From Treponema sp. (GTDB lineage Bacteria; Spirochaetota; Spirochaetia; Treponematales; Breznakiellaceae), in the NCBI GenBank assembly GCA_031283505.1, contig JAITBO010000249.1, positions 1 to 16,703 of the forward strand: a stretch of 16,703 nt of DNA, read 5' to 3'. The notes beneath the pieces were generated by a model. The model was not told where the DNA came from. It did no database searches and was given only the letters and a program-made list of their open reading frames with translations. Both the position numbers and the translations under genes were made by a program. Positions 1 to 6,106 of this stretch are shown here, piece after piece. How positions within the stretch are numbered: the first letter of the stretch is position 1; each line of letters begins with the position of its first letter.

Positions 1-566
1 TCTATCTTGGTAAAGGCCCCTATGCCGTAAGAAAGCCGGATCAGGGGCCGGGCTATCTTGATGGACGGAATGTCCGACATGGCCGTAAGGTCCGAATAAT
101 CCAGGGGGTTGATCACATCCAGGGGGCCCAGGCTATCGGCCTTGCCCCAGGTGAGCTTCATCAAGCCTCCCTCGACAGTAAAACTGCCGAAGAAGACCTT
201 GACATAGGCTTCGTCCAAAGACAATATCCGGGACGGGTCCTGGAAGTCGGGACGCAGCTTCAGATTGATCACCCCGTCGGCGTTGGAACCCCTGGCGGAG
301 AAATTAAGTTCCCCGGAAAAGACGTTCCCCGGACGAATGTTGCGGAAGGCATCGCCGGACCTGAATTCTTCGGCATAGAAAAGCAGTTCCGCCTGGGCCT
401 TTCCGCTTATGGAGGCCCCCGTAATCAGGGAACCTAAGCCGCCTCCTGACACCGCCGGACCGGATTCTTCTTCGTCAAAGCCGAAACCGAAATCGTCCTG
501 AGCCCCGGCGGACAGAATCACCGCCAATAAAAAGACGGGAACAAAGGCGAAAAACCTGGCTTTCAT
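1..566 (-). CDS. Outer-membrane beta-barrel-like exported protein, 3' end cut by window edge
   Basis: This is the first 188 codons of a minus-strand gene whose C-terminus lies beyond position 1. The product starts MKARFFAFVPVFLLAVILSAGAQ, a clear signal peptide with likely cleavage near residues 22-23 and no lipobox cysteine. The mature protein opens with DDFGFGFDEEE (residues 24-34), then a Gly-rich linker and amphipathic strand-like stretches (for example AQAELLFYAEEF, VFSGELNFSAR, GVINLKLRPDF, EAYVKVFFGSFTVEGGLMKLTWG). A GKADSLGPLDVINPLDYSD segment resembles porin-like proteins of the DUF1302 sort; this is resemblance only. The start is well supported: GGGAGGAG lies a few bases upstream, and ATG overlaps the stop of the LolA-like gene as ATGA, implying translational coupling. 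As the last visible gene of the TetR/RND operon it is the likely outer-membrane component. The Phe-Gly motif recurs in the exporter of the same operon. Alternative: another spirochaetal beta-barrel family. Confidence 0.75.
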   Translation of the reverse strand, partial: MKARFFAFVPVFLLAVILSAGAQDDFGFGFDEEESGPAVSGGGLGSLITGASISGKAQAELLFYAEEFRSGDAFRNIRPGNVFSGELNFSARGSNADGVINLKLRPDFQDPSRILSLDEAYVKVFFGSFTVEGGLMKLTWGKADSLGPLDVINPLDYSDLTAMSDIPSIKIARPLIRLSYGIGAFTKI

Positions 567-1342
567 CGGCTCCTCCCGGTTTCAAGATAGGCGGTGGTAA
601 ACACGCCCTCCGGGATGGGATCATCGTATTTCAGAATATCCATGTAAATGGTAGTAGATGTACCCGCCCCTGCTGTAGTCATGGTAGTAACCGTGGGGGT
701 AAGCCGCCCCTGTATGTCTTTGACTTCTTTCATCTCCACGGTTTTGACCGGGGAATTCGTGTTCTTGCGGTCGTAAAGCTCGATTTTGTATCCTATTTTT
801 GTGTCTTTATCGATCCACTGGACCATGCGGGAATATTGATACGAACTGTCCCTGGGCCGGGACTCGATCACGTAGCAGGGCTTTCCATTGTAGGCTTCTT
901 CCTTGAGGAGGGTGTGATTGTCCAGGTCAACGTCGCGGCTTGCGGAAGAAATATCATCGTAAGAAAAATCGGTTCCCATAAAACTCCCCGATCCTTCGGT
1001 GGCCGCGATACGCCGCACCTTTCCCAGGGAGGGGAGAAAAATCCACCGGTCCTCGCCGCCCCCGGATTTTTCCATGGTTAGGAACCGTGTTCCCGCGACA
1101 CTGGCAGGACGCTGGAACACGATGATGGTCCGGGAACCGTTGGGGCCGTCCTTGGAGTATTGATCGATTACACGCTCGGTGGTAGTCCCGTCTTTTGCGG
1201 TGATCACCATCCGCGACCGGCTTGACACGGTGTCCGCAGTAACGCGGTCCCGTGAAGAGCGCACGATTGCCGCCGCGTCCTGGGCAAAAACAGCGGCGGT
1301 TCCGGCAATTATCATCGTAATTAAAAAGACGATTCTTTTCAT
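563..1342 (-). CDS. Periplasmic LolA-like protein (outer membrane lipoprotein-sorting family)
   Basis: The 259-residue product has a signal peptide (MKRIVFLITMIIAGTAAVFA, then QD) and no cysteine at the cleavage site, so it is probably soluble in the periplasm. The body matches the LolA/LolB-fold family usually named outer membrane lipoprotein-sorting protein (PF17131 type). Characteristic stretches are AGTRFLTMEK, DRWIFLPSLGKVRRI, GSFMGTDFSYDDI and YVIESRPRD, followed by a C-terminal half of alternating beta strands (WIDKDTKIGYKIELYD, KTVEMKEVKDIQGRLTP). Such proteins form a half-barrel that can hold an acyl chain and are commonly encoded beside MMPL-type RND exporters. The gene starts 9 bp after the exporter's stop, with AGGAG overlapping that stop codon, and overlaps the next gene by 4 bp. 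Inferred role: carrier that moves a lipid or lipoprotein from the pump toward the outer membrane. It is not the housekeeping LolA by context, since no lolCDE genes are nearby. The cargo is unknown. Confidence 0.85.
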   Translation of the reverse strand: MKRIVFLITMIIAGTAAVFAQDAAAIVRSSRDRVTADTVSSRSRMVITAKDGTTTERVIDQYSKDGPNGSRTIIVFQRPASVAGTRFLTMEKSGGGEDRWIFLPSLGKVRRIAATEGSGSFMGTDFSYDDISSASRDVDLDNHTLLKEEAYNGKPCYVIESRPRDSSYQYSRMVQWIDKDTKIGYKIELYDRKNTNSPVKTVEMKEVKDIQGRLTPTVTTMTTAGAGTSTTIYMDILKYDDPIPEGVFTTAYLETGRSR

Positions 1343-1351
1343 ACTTAACTC

Positions 1352-4039
1352 CTATATTTCTCTTGTTATAAATTTGGGCTTAATCAGATTGAGCAGCACC
1401 GGTATCACCGTCAGGCTCACGATGGCGCTGGTTCCCATGGTCAGGGCGATGAGAAAACCCAAGTCGGCAAGCATATTGAACTGCGACAAAAGCAGCACCG
1501 CAAAACCCGCGCCTACGGAAACGGCGTTGATCAGAATGGCCTTTCCGGAAGTCGCATAGGCTCTGCGCAGAAAATCTCCCTTTCCTCCGGCGGCGCGGTA
1601 TTCCCGCTTGTAGGCTTCCAGAAAGTGAATCGTATAGTCAATCCCGATGCCGACAGAAACGCTGGCAACCATGGCGGTCCCGATGTTCAGCTTGATCCCT
1701 GTAAAGCCCATCACCGCAAAATTAATCAGGATGGAAATGGAAAGCGGCGCGATTCCGACCGCTCCCGCAGTAAAAGACCGGTGGGAAACGGCGATGATGA
1801 GAAACACCAGGGCAAGGGAAACGATCACGGATATAAGCTGGGACTGAACCACATGGGTGTTGAGGGACGCCTCCACCATGGCTACTCCGCCGACCGTCAC
1901 CTTGACCCCCGAAGGGGCATTCGCTGCTATATAATTGTTTATTTCCCGGTATGCGGAATTACTGTCGTGCTGCCCGACGGTACGAAGCTGGACCGTGGTC
2001 TTAATCGCCGTAGGCTCCAGAGGATCGTTGGCGTAATCGCTGATATTGCCCGAAAGGAGGACCAGGTAATTTGATACCAGCCTCTGAAGTTCTTCGGGAG
2101 TTTTCTTCCCGTACCTGGCGGGGTCTGTGGGCACTTCGTAATACGCGGCGCCCTCATAGTTGAGGAGGCGCTTAATCTCCTTTACCAGGGCATTGGCATC
2201 CATGCCCAGACTCTTTCCCGCCGCCCGGTCAAAAAGGGCGGCCAGTTCCTCCGGGGTGTACGTCCTGGTCCTGAAATCTTTTCCATCTCCGGCGGCGGTT
2301 TCCCCCAAAGCCGGGACGCCGCTTAAACCGTCCTCCTCTCCAAAGCCAAAGCCGCCTAAGTCCCCGGAAGCAAAGCCGAAGCCGGTTTCCTGCCCGTCTT
2401 CAAAACCAAAGCCGAAATCCGCGTCCGCGCCGCTTTCCTCGTTTCCTCCCTCCGGGGCTTTAAGGCCGTCGGGGCTCTCTCCGGCGTTGAACACCTGGTT
2501 GATCCGTTTTATAAGCCCGGTGAAGCCCATGGCCTTGCCGACTTCGGGAACCTTCTCCGAAAGGTAGGTGTTCAGGCCCTCCATGACGGTCAGAGAGCCG
2601 GGATGCAACAGGGTTTCCGCGTCATCAGCCTCAAACACCACGCTCACTACCTTGGACCCGCCGAATTTCTCCCGGATGAACACGTCGGATTTATAAATGT
2701 CCGTATCCGGCTTAAAGTATTCCATCATAACATTATCAATGATGATCCTGGAAAGGCCGTAAAGAGAAACCACGATAACAACGGCGGCGACAAAAAGGGT
2801 GAACCGCTTTTTTCGTACAATCCGGGTGAACAAATCGGCGATGCCGGTACTGATGGGATCAAACTCCCCTTCCCCGCCATCAGATTGGGAAACCGCCTTA
2901 GTCCGCCAGTTCAGAGGCCTGGGCCCCCGGATAAGGATCAGAGCGGGGATTAAGGTTACCGCCACCACAAAGGCGGCCATCACCCCAAAGCTGGAGAAAA
3001 AGCCGAATTCCCTGATGGGCAGCACCGAGGTGAAGCAGTTGGAGAAGAACCCCACGAATGTCGTCAAGGCAGCGAGGAACACGGGTTTCCCGATTTTCCG
3101 CAGAAGCTCAAAGACCAGTTCCCGGTGTTCCCCGGCGCTCAGGGTCCTGTCCCCCATATCGGACATATAGTGGGAGATCACGTGAATGCCATAGGCGCTT
3201 CCTACGGCAACCAGGATGATCGGGAGTACCGTGGAGATGACGGAAAGTTTTACGCCGAACAGGGGCATGGCGCCTATGGCCCAGACTGCGGCAATCACCA
3301 CCGTGAGGAGAGGAAGGACTACCGCAGTAAACCTGCGGAAGGAGAAGAAAAGTATCCCCAGCACCACTATTACTACCAGGGGCACCAGAAAAAAAAGATC
3401 CGCGTTGATGGCTTCGTTGACCGTAGCACTGATAACGGGCATTCCGGTCACATATACCTCCGCCATTCCTTCAAACATTTCCCGGGCCGTATCCCGGATA
3501 AGCACAAAGCTGCTGGCCGCTTCCTGGCCGCCCGCTTCATCAGAGCTTATTTCCAGAGGTATCAGAACCTGGGTGGCGCTGAAATCATCGGAGACCAGGG
3601 CCCGCTCGTACATATCCCAGGAAAGCACCCGCCGCTTGAGTTCGGCAATCTCCCCGGCGGTTCCGGAAAAATCGTCCCCCACCAGTTTTTCTACGATGAT
3701 GGCGTCTCCGTCGCCGGTTATATAATCGGTGGTGACCAGGGAATTGACATTTTCGACAATTTCAATTTCCTCAATCCTCGTCACATATTCCCTGAGCCGG
3801 GCAAGAAAATCCGCGTCGAACACGGTTCCGTATTTACGCTCAAGGCCGACCAGGATAAACAGGGAGCTTCCAAAGGTGTCGTCGATCCACTGACTCACCA
3901 AAAGCGCCTCGTCGTTCTCCGGAACAAATCTGAGATTATTGTTGTCGATTTCCGCCCTTGGTAGTTGAAAGGCGAAAAAAACCGTTAGTACCCCAATCAC
4001 GGCGACGACAACCCATGGATATTTAAAAAAAGTCCGCAT
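1352..4039 (-). CDS. RND superfamily exporter, MMPL/COG1033 type
   Basis: This 895-residue inner-membrane protein has the duplicated RND layout: TM1 near residues 8-25, a periplasmic domain, a cluster of hydrophobic segments around 215-375, TM7 near 413-433, a second periplasmic domain, and a final cluster around 735-885. The second half carries GIGIDYTIHFLEAYKREY with the Asp-Tyr pair at 801-802, the expected proton-relay site. The equivalent first-half site reads VGSAYGIHVISHY (about 277-289) and has no Asp. The second periplasmic domain contains an FG-rich acidic insertion at 541-571. The start is supported by AGGGAG upstream. The gene begins 38 bp after the TetR gene and ends 9 bp before the LolA-like gene, so all are probably co-transcribed. 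Family relatives (HpnN, MmpL3, COG1033 proteins) export lipids or hydrophobic compounds by proton motive force; the substrate here cannot be read from sequence. Confidence 0.9.
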   Translation of the reverse strand: MRTFFKYPWVVVAVIGVLTVFFAFQLPRAEIDNNNLRFVPENDEALLVSQWIDDTFGSSLFILVGLERKYGTVFDADFLARLREYVTRIEEIEIVENVNSLVTTDYITGDGDAIIVEKLVGDDFSGTAGEIAELKRRVLSWDMYERALVSDDFSATQVLIPLEISSDEAGGQEAASSFVLIRDTAREMFEGMAEVYVTGMPVISATVNEAINADLFFLVPLVVIVVLGILFFSFRRFTAVVLPLLTVVIAAVWAIGAMPLFGVKLSVISTVLPIILVAVGSAYGIHVISHYMSDMGDRTLSAGEHRELVFELLRKIGKPVFLAALTTFVGFFSNCFTSVLPIREFGFFSSFGVMAAFVVAVTLIPALILIRGPRPLNWRTKAVSQSDGGEGEFDPISTGIADLFTRIVRKKRFTLFVAAVVIVVSLYGLSRIIIDNVMMEYFKPDTDIYKSDVFIREKFGGSKVVSVVFEADDAETLLHPGSLTVMEGLNTYLSEKVPEVGKAMGFTGLIKRINQVFNAGESPDGLKAPEGGNEESGADADFGFGFEDGQETGFGFASGDLGGFGFGEEDGLSGVPALGETAAGDGKDFRTRTYTPEELAALFDRAAGKSLGMDANALVKEIKRLLNYEGAAYYEVPTDPARYGKKTPEELQRLVSNYLVLLSGNISDYANDPLEPTAIKTTVQLRTVGQHDSNSAYREINNYIAANAPSGVKVTVGGVAMVEASLNTHVVQSQLISVIVSLALVFLIIAVSHRSFTAGAVGIAPLSISILINFAVMGFTGIKLNIGTAMVASVSVGIGIDYTIHFLEAYKREYRAAGGKGDFLRRAYATSGKAILINAVSVGAGFAVLLLSQFNMLADLGFLIALTMGTSAIVSLTVIPVLLNLIKPKFITREI
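2327..2419 (-). repeat. FG-rich acidic tandem repeat inside the RND exporter
   Basis: Codons 541-571 of the exporter encode three imperfect repeats of about 10-11 residues built on FGFGF, GFGF and GFGFG cores separated by acidic or small residues (EDGQET, ASGDLG, EEDG). The segment lies in the second periplasmic domain, between TM7 and the C-terminal membrane cluster, and looks like a flexible low-complexity insertion. A fourth copy of the core, DFGFGFDEEE, sits at the mature N-terminus of the barrel-like protein at the end of the same operon. Confidence 0.8.
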
Positions 4040-4077
4040 ATTTACTCCCTATGTTTTCTCTGCTTGACGCAGATTCC

Positions 4078-4788
4078 TTATCCGGAATATCCGGAAGGTT
4101 TCACCGTTTCCCGCTTATCTCCAAGCACCAGGCGGGAACGATCTATTCCCTCCCGGGCTATCCCCCTCAGTATAATCTGAAAAATATTCTGCATTTCATC
4201 AAAAAGAACAACGTCAACTTCCTGCGGCTTCTTGAGGAATTTCACCGCATTGTCCACGATCAGGGAAAAAAGGGATATGAGCGTATGGGCGATCAGGATA
4301 GGATTCACGTCGCGTTCAAAATCCCCTTCGTCAATCCCCGCTTTTATCATATCCCGTATCATGTTGAAAAGTTCAAAAGACGGGGCGATAACGCCGTACT
4401 TGTCATCGTTGACGGAAATGAAAGGATAATTCGGGACAATGTATTCCTTCATGTTAAAAAGCACCTTCATGTCATCAGATTTTCCGAAAATATCCACATA
4501 GCATTTCCAGAAGAGTTTCAGGGAGTCCAGGGCGGACATTTGCAGGTTATGAAGAGACCGGAAATGTTTGACAAAATGAAAACCCGTTTCGATACATATT
4601 TCCCTGAACAGAATATCCCTGCTGGAAAAATAAAGGTACAGGGTAGCCTTGCTCAGTTCCGCCCGTTTCGCGATCTCCCCCATGCTGACCACCTCCGCTC
4701 CTTGTTCCAGAATAAGGGCCTTTGCGCATCGTATGATTAGCGCCTTCCGTTCAGCCCTTTCCCGTTCCTTCCGTTCCGCAATGCCCAT
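4078..4788 (-). CDS. TetR/AcrR-family transcriptional regulator
   Basis: The chosen ATG at 4788 gives 236 residues starting MGIAERKERERAER, preceded by GAGAATAGGG as a plausible ribosome site. A longer reading from 4833 adds 15 residues but lacks a ribosome site and would consume the palindrome upstream. Residues about 16-60 form the TetR helix-turn-helix (RCAKALILEQGAEVVSMGEI, then AKRAELSKATLYLYFSSRD), with the classic KATLYLYF recognition-helix end. The rest is a helical ligand-binding domain with no recognisable subfamily. The gene heads the operon with the RND exporter 38 bp downstream, so it most likely represses that exporter set and itself, released by an unknown hydrophobic ligand. 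By eye its DNA is more A/T-rich than mfd or clpA. Confidence 0.88.
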   Translation of the reverse strand: MGIAERKERERAERKALIIRCAKALILEQGAEVVSMGEIAKRAELSKATLYLYFSSRDILFREICIETGFHFVKHFRSLHNLQMSALDSLKLFWKCYVDIFGKSDDMKVLFNMKEYIVPNYPFISVNDDKYGVIAPSFELFNMIRDMIKAGIDEGDFERDVNPILIAHTLISLFSLIVDNAVKFLKKPQEVDVVLFDEMQNIFQIILRGIAREGIDRSRLVLGDKRETVKPSGYSG

Positions 4789-4828
4789 AGCCCTATTCTC
4801 CCGGCTTGTGGAAATATAATAACCACTA

Positions 4829-4845
4829 GTCATTATATATATGAC
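4829..4845. promoter_or_regulatory. Candidate TetR operator palindrome
   Basis: GTCATTATATATATGAC is a 17-bp inverted repeat with perfect 5-bp arms (GTCAT/ATGAC) around an A/T centre. It lies between the predicted promoter and the preferred start codon of the TetR gene, where a self-regulating TetR protein usually binds. Operator assignment is inference from size, symmetry and position. Confidence 0.5.
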
Positions 4846-4863
4846 GGTTTTTTATTAACTATT

Positions 4864-4892
4864 AATGTATAAACAGACCGTTGGTTAGTCAA
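4864..4892 (-). promoter_or_regulatory. Sigma-70-type promoter of the tetR-RND operon
   Basis: On the minus strand, TTGACT (4892-4887) and TACATT (4869-4864) are separated by exactly 17 bp, a good housekeeping promoter. Transcription would begin near 4857, about 70 bases before the TetR start at 4788, and run through the candidate operator. No other promoter is evident between the TetR and exporter genes. Confidence 0.6.
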
Positions 4893-4980
4893 GAGGGAAA
4901 TAAAAAAATGCCAACGGCCAATAGAAATGTCCCTCCTGGCTCGCAGGGCGTCAATATTTGATTCGCAGGCGGCTCCTACC

Positions 4981-5004
4981 AAAAAGAACCCGCCTTTGGG
5001 CGGG
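4981..5004 (-). terminator. Rho-independent terminator, leftward
   Basis: Read on the minus strand, CCCGCC-CAAA-GGCGGG forms a 6-bp GC stem with a 4-base loop and is followed by TTCTTTTT. It would stop minus-strand transcripts coming from tag or from the repeat element before they enter the TetR promoter. It lies about 315 bp beyond the tag stop codon, so the tag message would have a long 3' tail unless it stops earlier. Confidence 0.55.
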
Positions 5005-5016
5005 GGAGCTTCAGGG

Positions 5017-5220
5017 CTAAACTTGACCCACAGAAATACGGGCTGTCAAATCCATGCTGATTCCTCAAAACTAAGATGAATAATGATAACCACGGAATAC
5101 CGGAACCTCCGGTTCCCTGGAGTTTTACGGAGGAAAGAGGGAAAATCCGGGTTTTGTAACAAAAACTCCGTGGTTTTTCTTAAAACGGGTAATGATACCT
5201 GAATTGCGGGTCAAGTTTAG
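5017..5220. repeat. 204-bp segment bounded by 13-bp inverted repeats (MITE-like or IS remnant)
   Basis: CTAAACTTGACCC at 5017-5029 is matched by its exact reverse complement at 5208-5220, and two of the next three bases also match. Inside lie further inverted repeats: 9-bp AACCACGGA (5088-5096) with TCCGTGGTT (5167-5175), 8-bp GGAGTTTT (5119-5126) with AAAACTCC (5162-5169), and hairpin GGAACC-TCC-GGTTCC (5102-5116). TAATGATA occurs in direct orientation at 5081 and 5190. No open frame of note and no clear target-site duplication are visible. Possible readings are a small non-autonomous transposable element, a decayed insertion sequence, or a structured RNA locus. The rest of the 4893-5319 gap holds only the terminator to the left and the hairpin to the right. 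Confidence 0.5.
5058..5180 (+). ncRNA. Possible small structured RNA within the inverted-repeat segment
   Basis: TTGACC at 5023-5028, inside the left inverted repeat, is 17 bp from TCAAAT at 5046-5051, a weak sigma-70-like pair. A transcript starting near 5058 would contain the 5102-5116 hairpin and a 3' arm (5162-5175) that can pair with either 5088-5096 or 5119-5126, but not fully with both. It would then end in TGGTTTTTCTT, a terminator-like tail. The start, end and existence of the RNA are all inferred; nothing matches a known RNA family that I recognise. Confidence 0.22.
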
Positions 5221-5247
5221 GCGGGATGAACGAGATTTCTTTTTAGG

Positions 5248-5267
5248 GGCGAACTAGCAGGTTCGCC
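5248..5267. repeat. 7-bp-stem hairpin left of tag
   Basis: GGCGAAC (5248-5254) and GTTCGCC (5261-5267) are exact inverted copies around a 6-base loop. It sits 52 bp past the tag stop. On the minus strand it is followed by an A-rich rather than T-rich tract, so it is not a standard intrinsic terminator, but it could protect the 3' end of the tag message. Confidence 0.45.
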
Positions 5268-5319
5268 GACCAGAAGGTAAAGGGCCTTGTGGGGCTGGTG
5301 CCGATATTCGGGAATTGAC

Positions 5320-5889
5320 CTATACACCATGATCGGGATGCCGGAAACAATCAACCAGATGATCGTTTACCAGCCCGGAAGCCTGGAGAAAGGCGTATAC
5401 AATGGTGGGCCCTACAAAGGTGAAGCCCCGTTTCTTGAGTTCTTTGGAAATTCCCCCGGAAAGTTCCGTTGAGGCGGGAATTTCCGTTATGGCCCTAAAA
5501 CGGTTGATCACCGGTTCTCCGTCTACCCAGTCCCACAGCCACCTGGAAAAAGAGACCGGCCCTTCCATCATTTTGAGGTAGGCTTGGGCATTTCCAATGG
5601 CGGACTCGATTTTCCGGCGGTTTCTGATGATACGGGTATCCCCCATAAGTCGTGCGATGTCCTTTTCTCCATATCGGGCCATGCGTTCCGGGTCCATACC
5701 GTCAAATGCCTCCCGGTAACCTTCCCGACGTTTCAGAATGGTAAGCCAGGACAGCCCTGCCTGGGCTCCATCGAGAACAAGAAACTCAAAGAGCTTCCGG
5801 CTGTTTTTCAGGGGGCGGCCCCATTCTTTATCGTGGTACTTAATATATATGTCATGAGAAAGGCACCAGGGACAGCGCGTCTTTTCCAT
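5320..5889 (-). CDS. tag: DNA-3-methyladenine glycosylase I
   Basis: The 189-residue protein aligns along its full length with E. coli Tag (187 residues), the helix-hairpin-helix glycosylase that removes 3-methyladenine from alkylated DNA as the first step of base excision repair. Visible landmarks are IKYHDKEWG (16-24), AQAGLSWLTILKRRE (42-56), IIRNRRKIESAIGNA, LKKRGFTFVGPTIVYAFLQA and GLVNDHLVDC. The zinc ligands map to Cys6, His19, His177 and Cys181, all present. The catalytic-pocket Glu38 of E. coli falls at Asp40, a conservative but notable change; Tyr18 and Trp48 are kept. No good ribosome site precedes the ATG, but the HHH-domain start aligns well with the family, so this start is preferred. 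The gene is alone in its unit, between the 6018-6040 terminator and the repeat-rich gap. Confidence 0.95.
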   Translation of the reverse strand: MEKTRCPWCLSHDIYIKYHDKEWGRPLKNSRKLFEFLVLDGAQAGLSWLTILKRREGYREAFDGMDPERMARYGEKDIARLMGDTRIIRNRRKIESAIGNAQAYLKMMEGPVSFSRWLWDWVDGEPVINRFRAITEIPASTELSGGISKELKKRGFTFVGPTIVYAFLQASGLVNDHLVDCFRHPDHGV

Positions 5890-6017
5890 GGATATAGCAT
5901 ATACTTTTTATATATTTCTAAGCAATATCGGGAACCCTCTCAAAAACTGACATTTTGGATGGGCTTACTAACTCAATATTAGGAACTGTACAGAAATAAC
6001 ATGAACCACGAACCAAC

Positions 6018-6040
6018 AAAAAAGGTGCCAGGCACCTTTT
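6018..6040 (-). terminator. Strong leftward terminator after the PilZ gene
   Basis: AAAAGGTGCC (6020-6029) and GGCACCTTTT (6031-6040) are perfect inverted copies around a single base, so the real loop is a few bases wider. On the minus strand the stem is followed by six T residues, ending the 7836-6107 transcript before tag. The GGTGCC-N-GGCACC core resembles repetitive hairpin sequences found in many genomes. The remainder of the 5890-6106 gap shows no gene; the AT-rich part next to tag presumably holds its promoter, though no clear hexamer pair is visible. Confidence 0.75.
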
Positions 6041-6106
6041 CCGAGCCCCTTACAGCACAGGCCGCAGGGTCTGATGCGCCCATCATCCTCTGGAGATGCC
6101 GTTACA

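Noticed and set aside
3125..3964. 279-codon plus-strand open frame opposite the RND exporter
   Set aside because: Antisense shadow of a well-supported membrane protein; His, Gly and Lys rich with no domain.
4051..4740. 229-codon plus-strand open frame opposite the TetR gene
   Set aside because: Antisense to a TetR protein with a clear helix-turn-helix; no motif of its own.
4908..4961. 17-codon plus-strand frame (MPTANRNVPPGSQGVNI) after a purine-rich AGAGGGA
   Set aside because: Too short, with no downstream gene to lead; it sits upstream of and opposite to the TetR promoter, and nothing supports translation.
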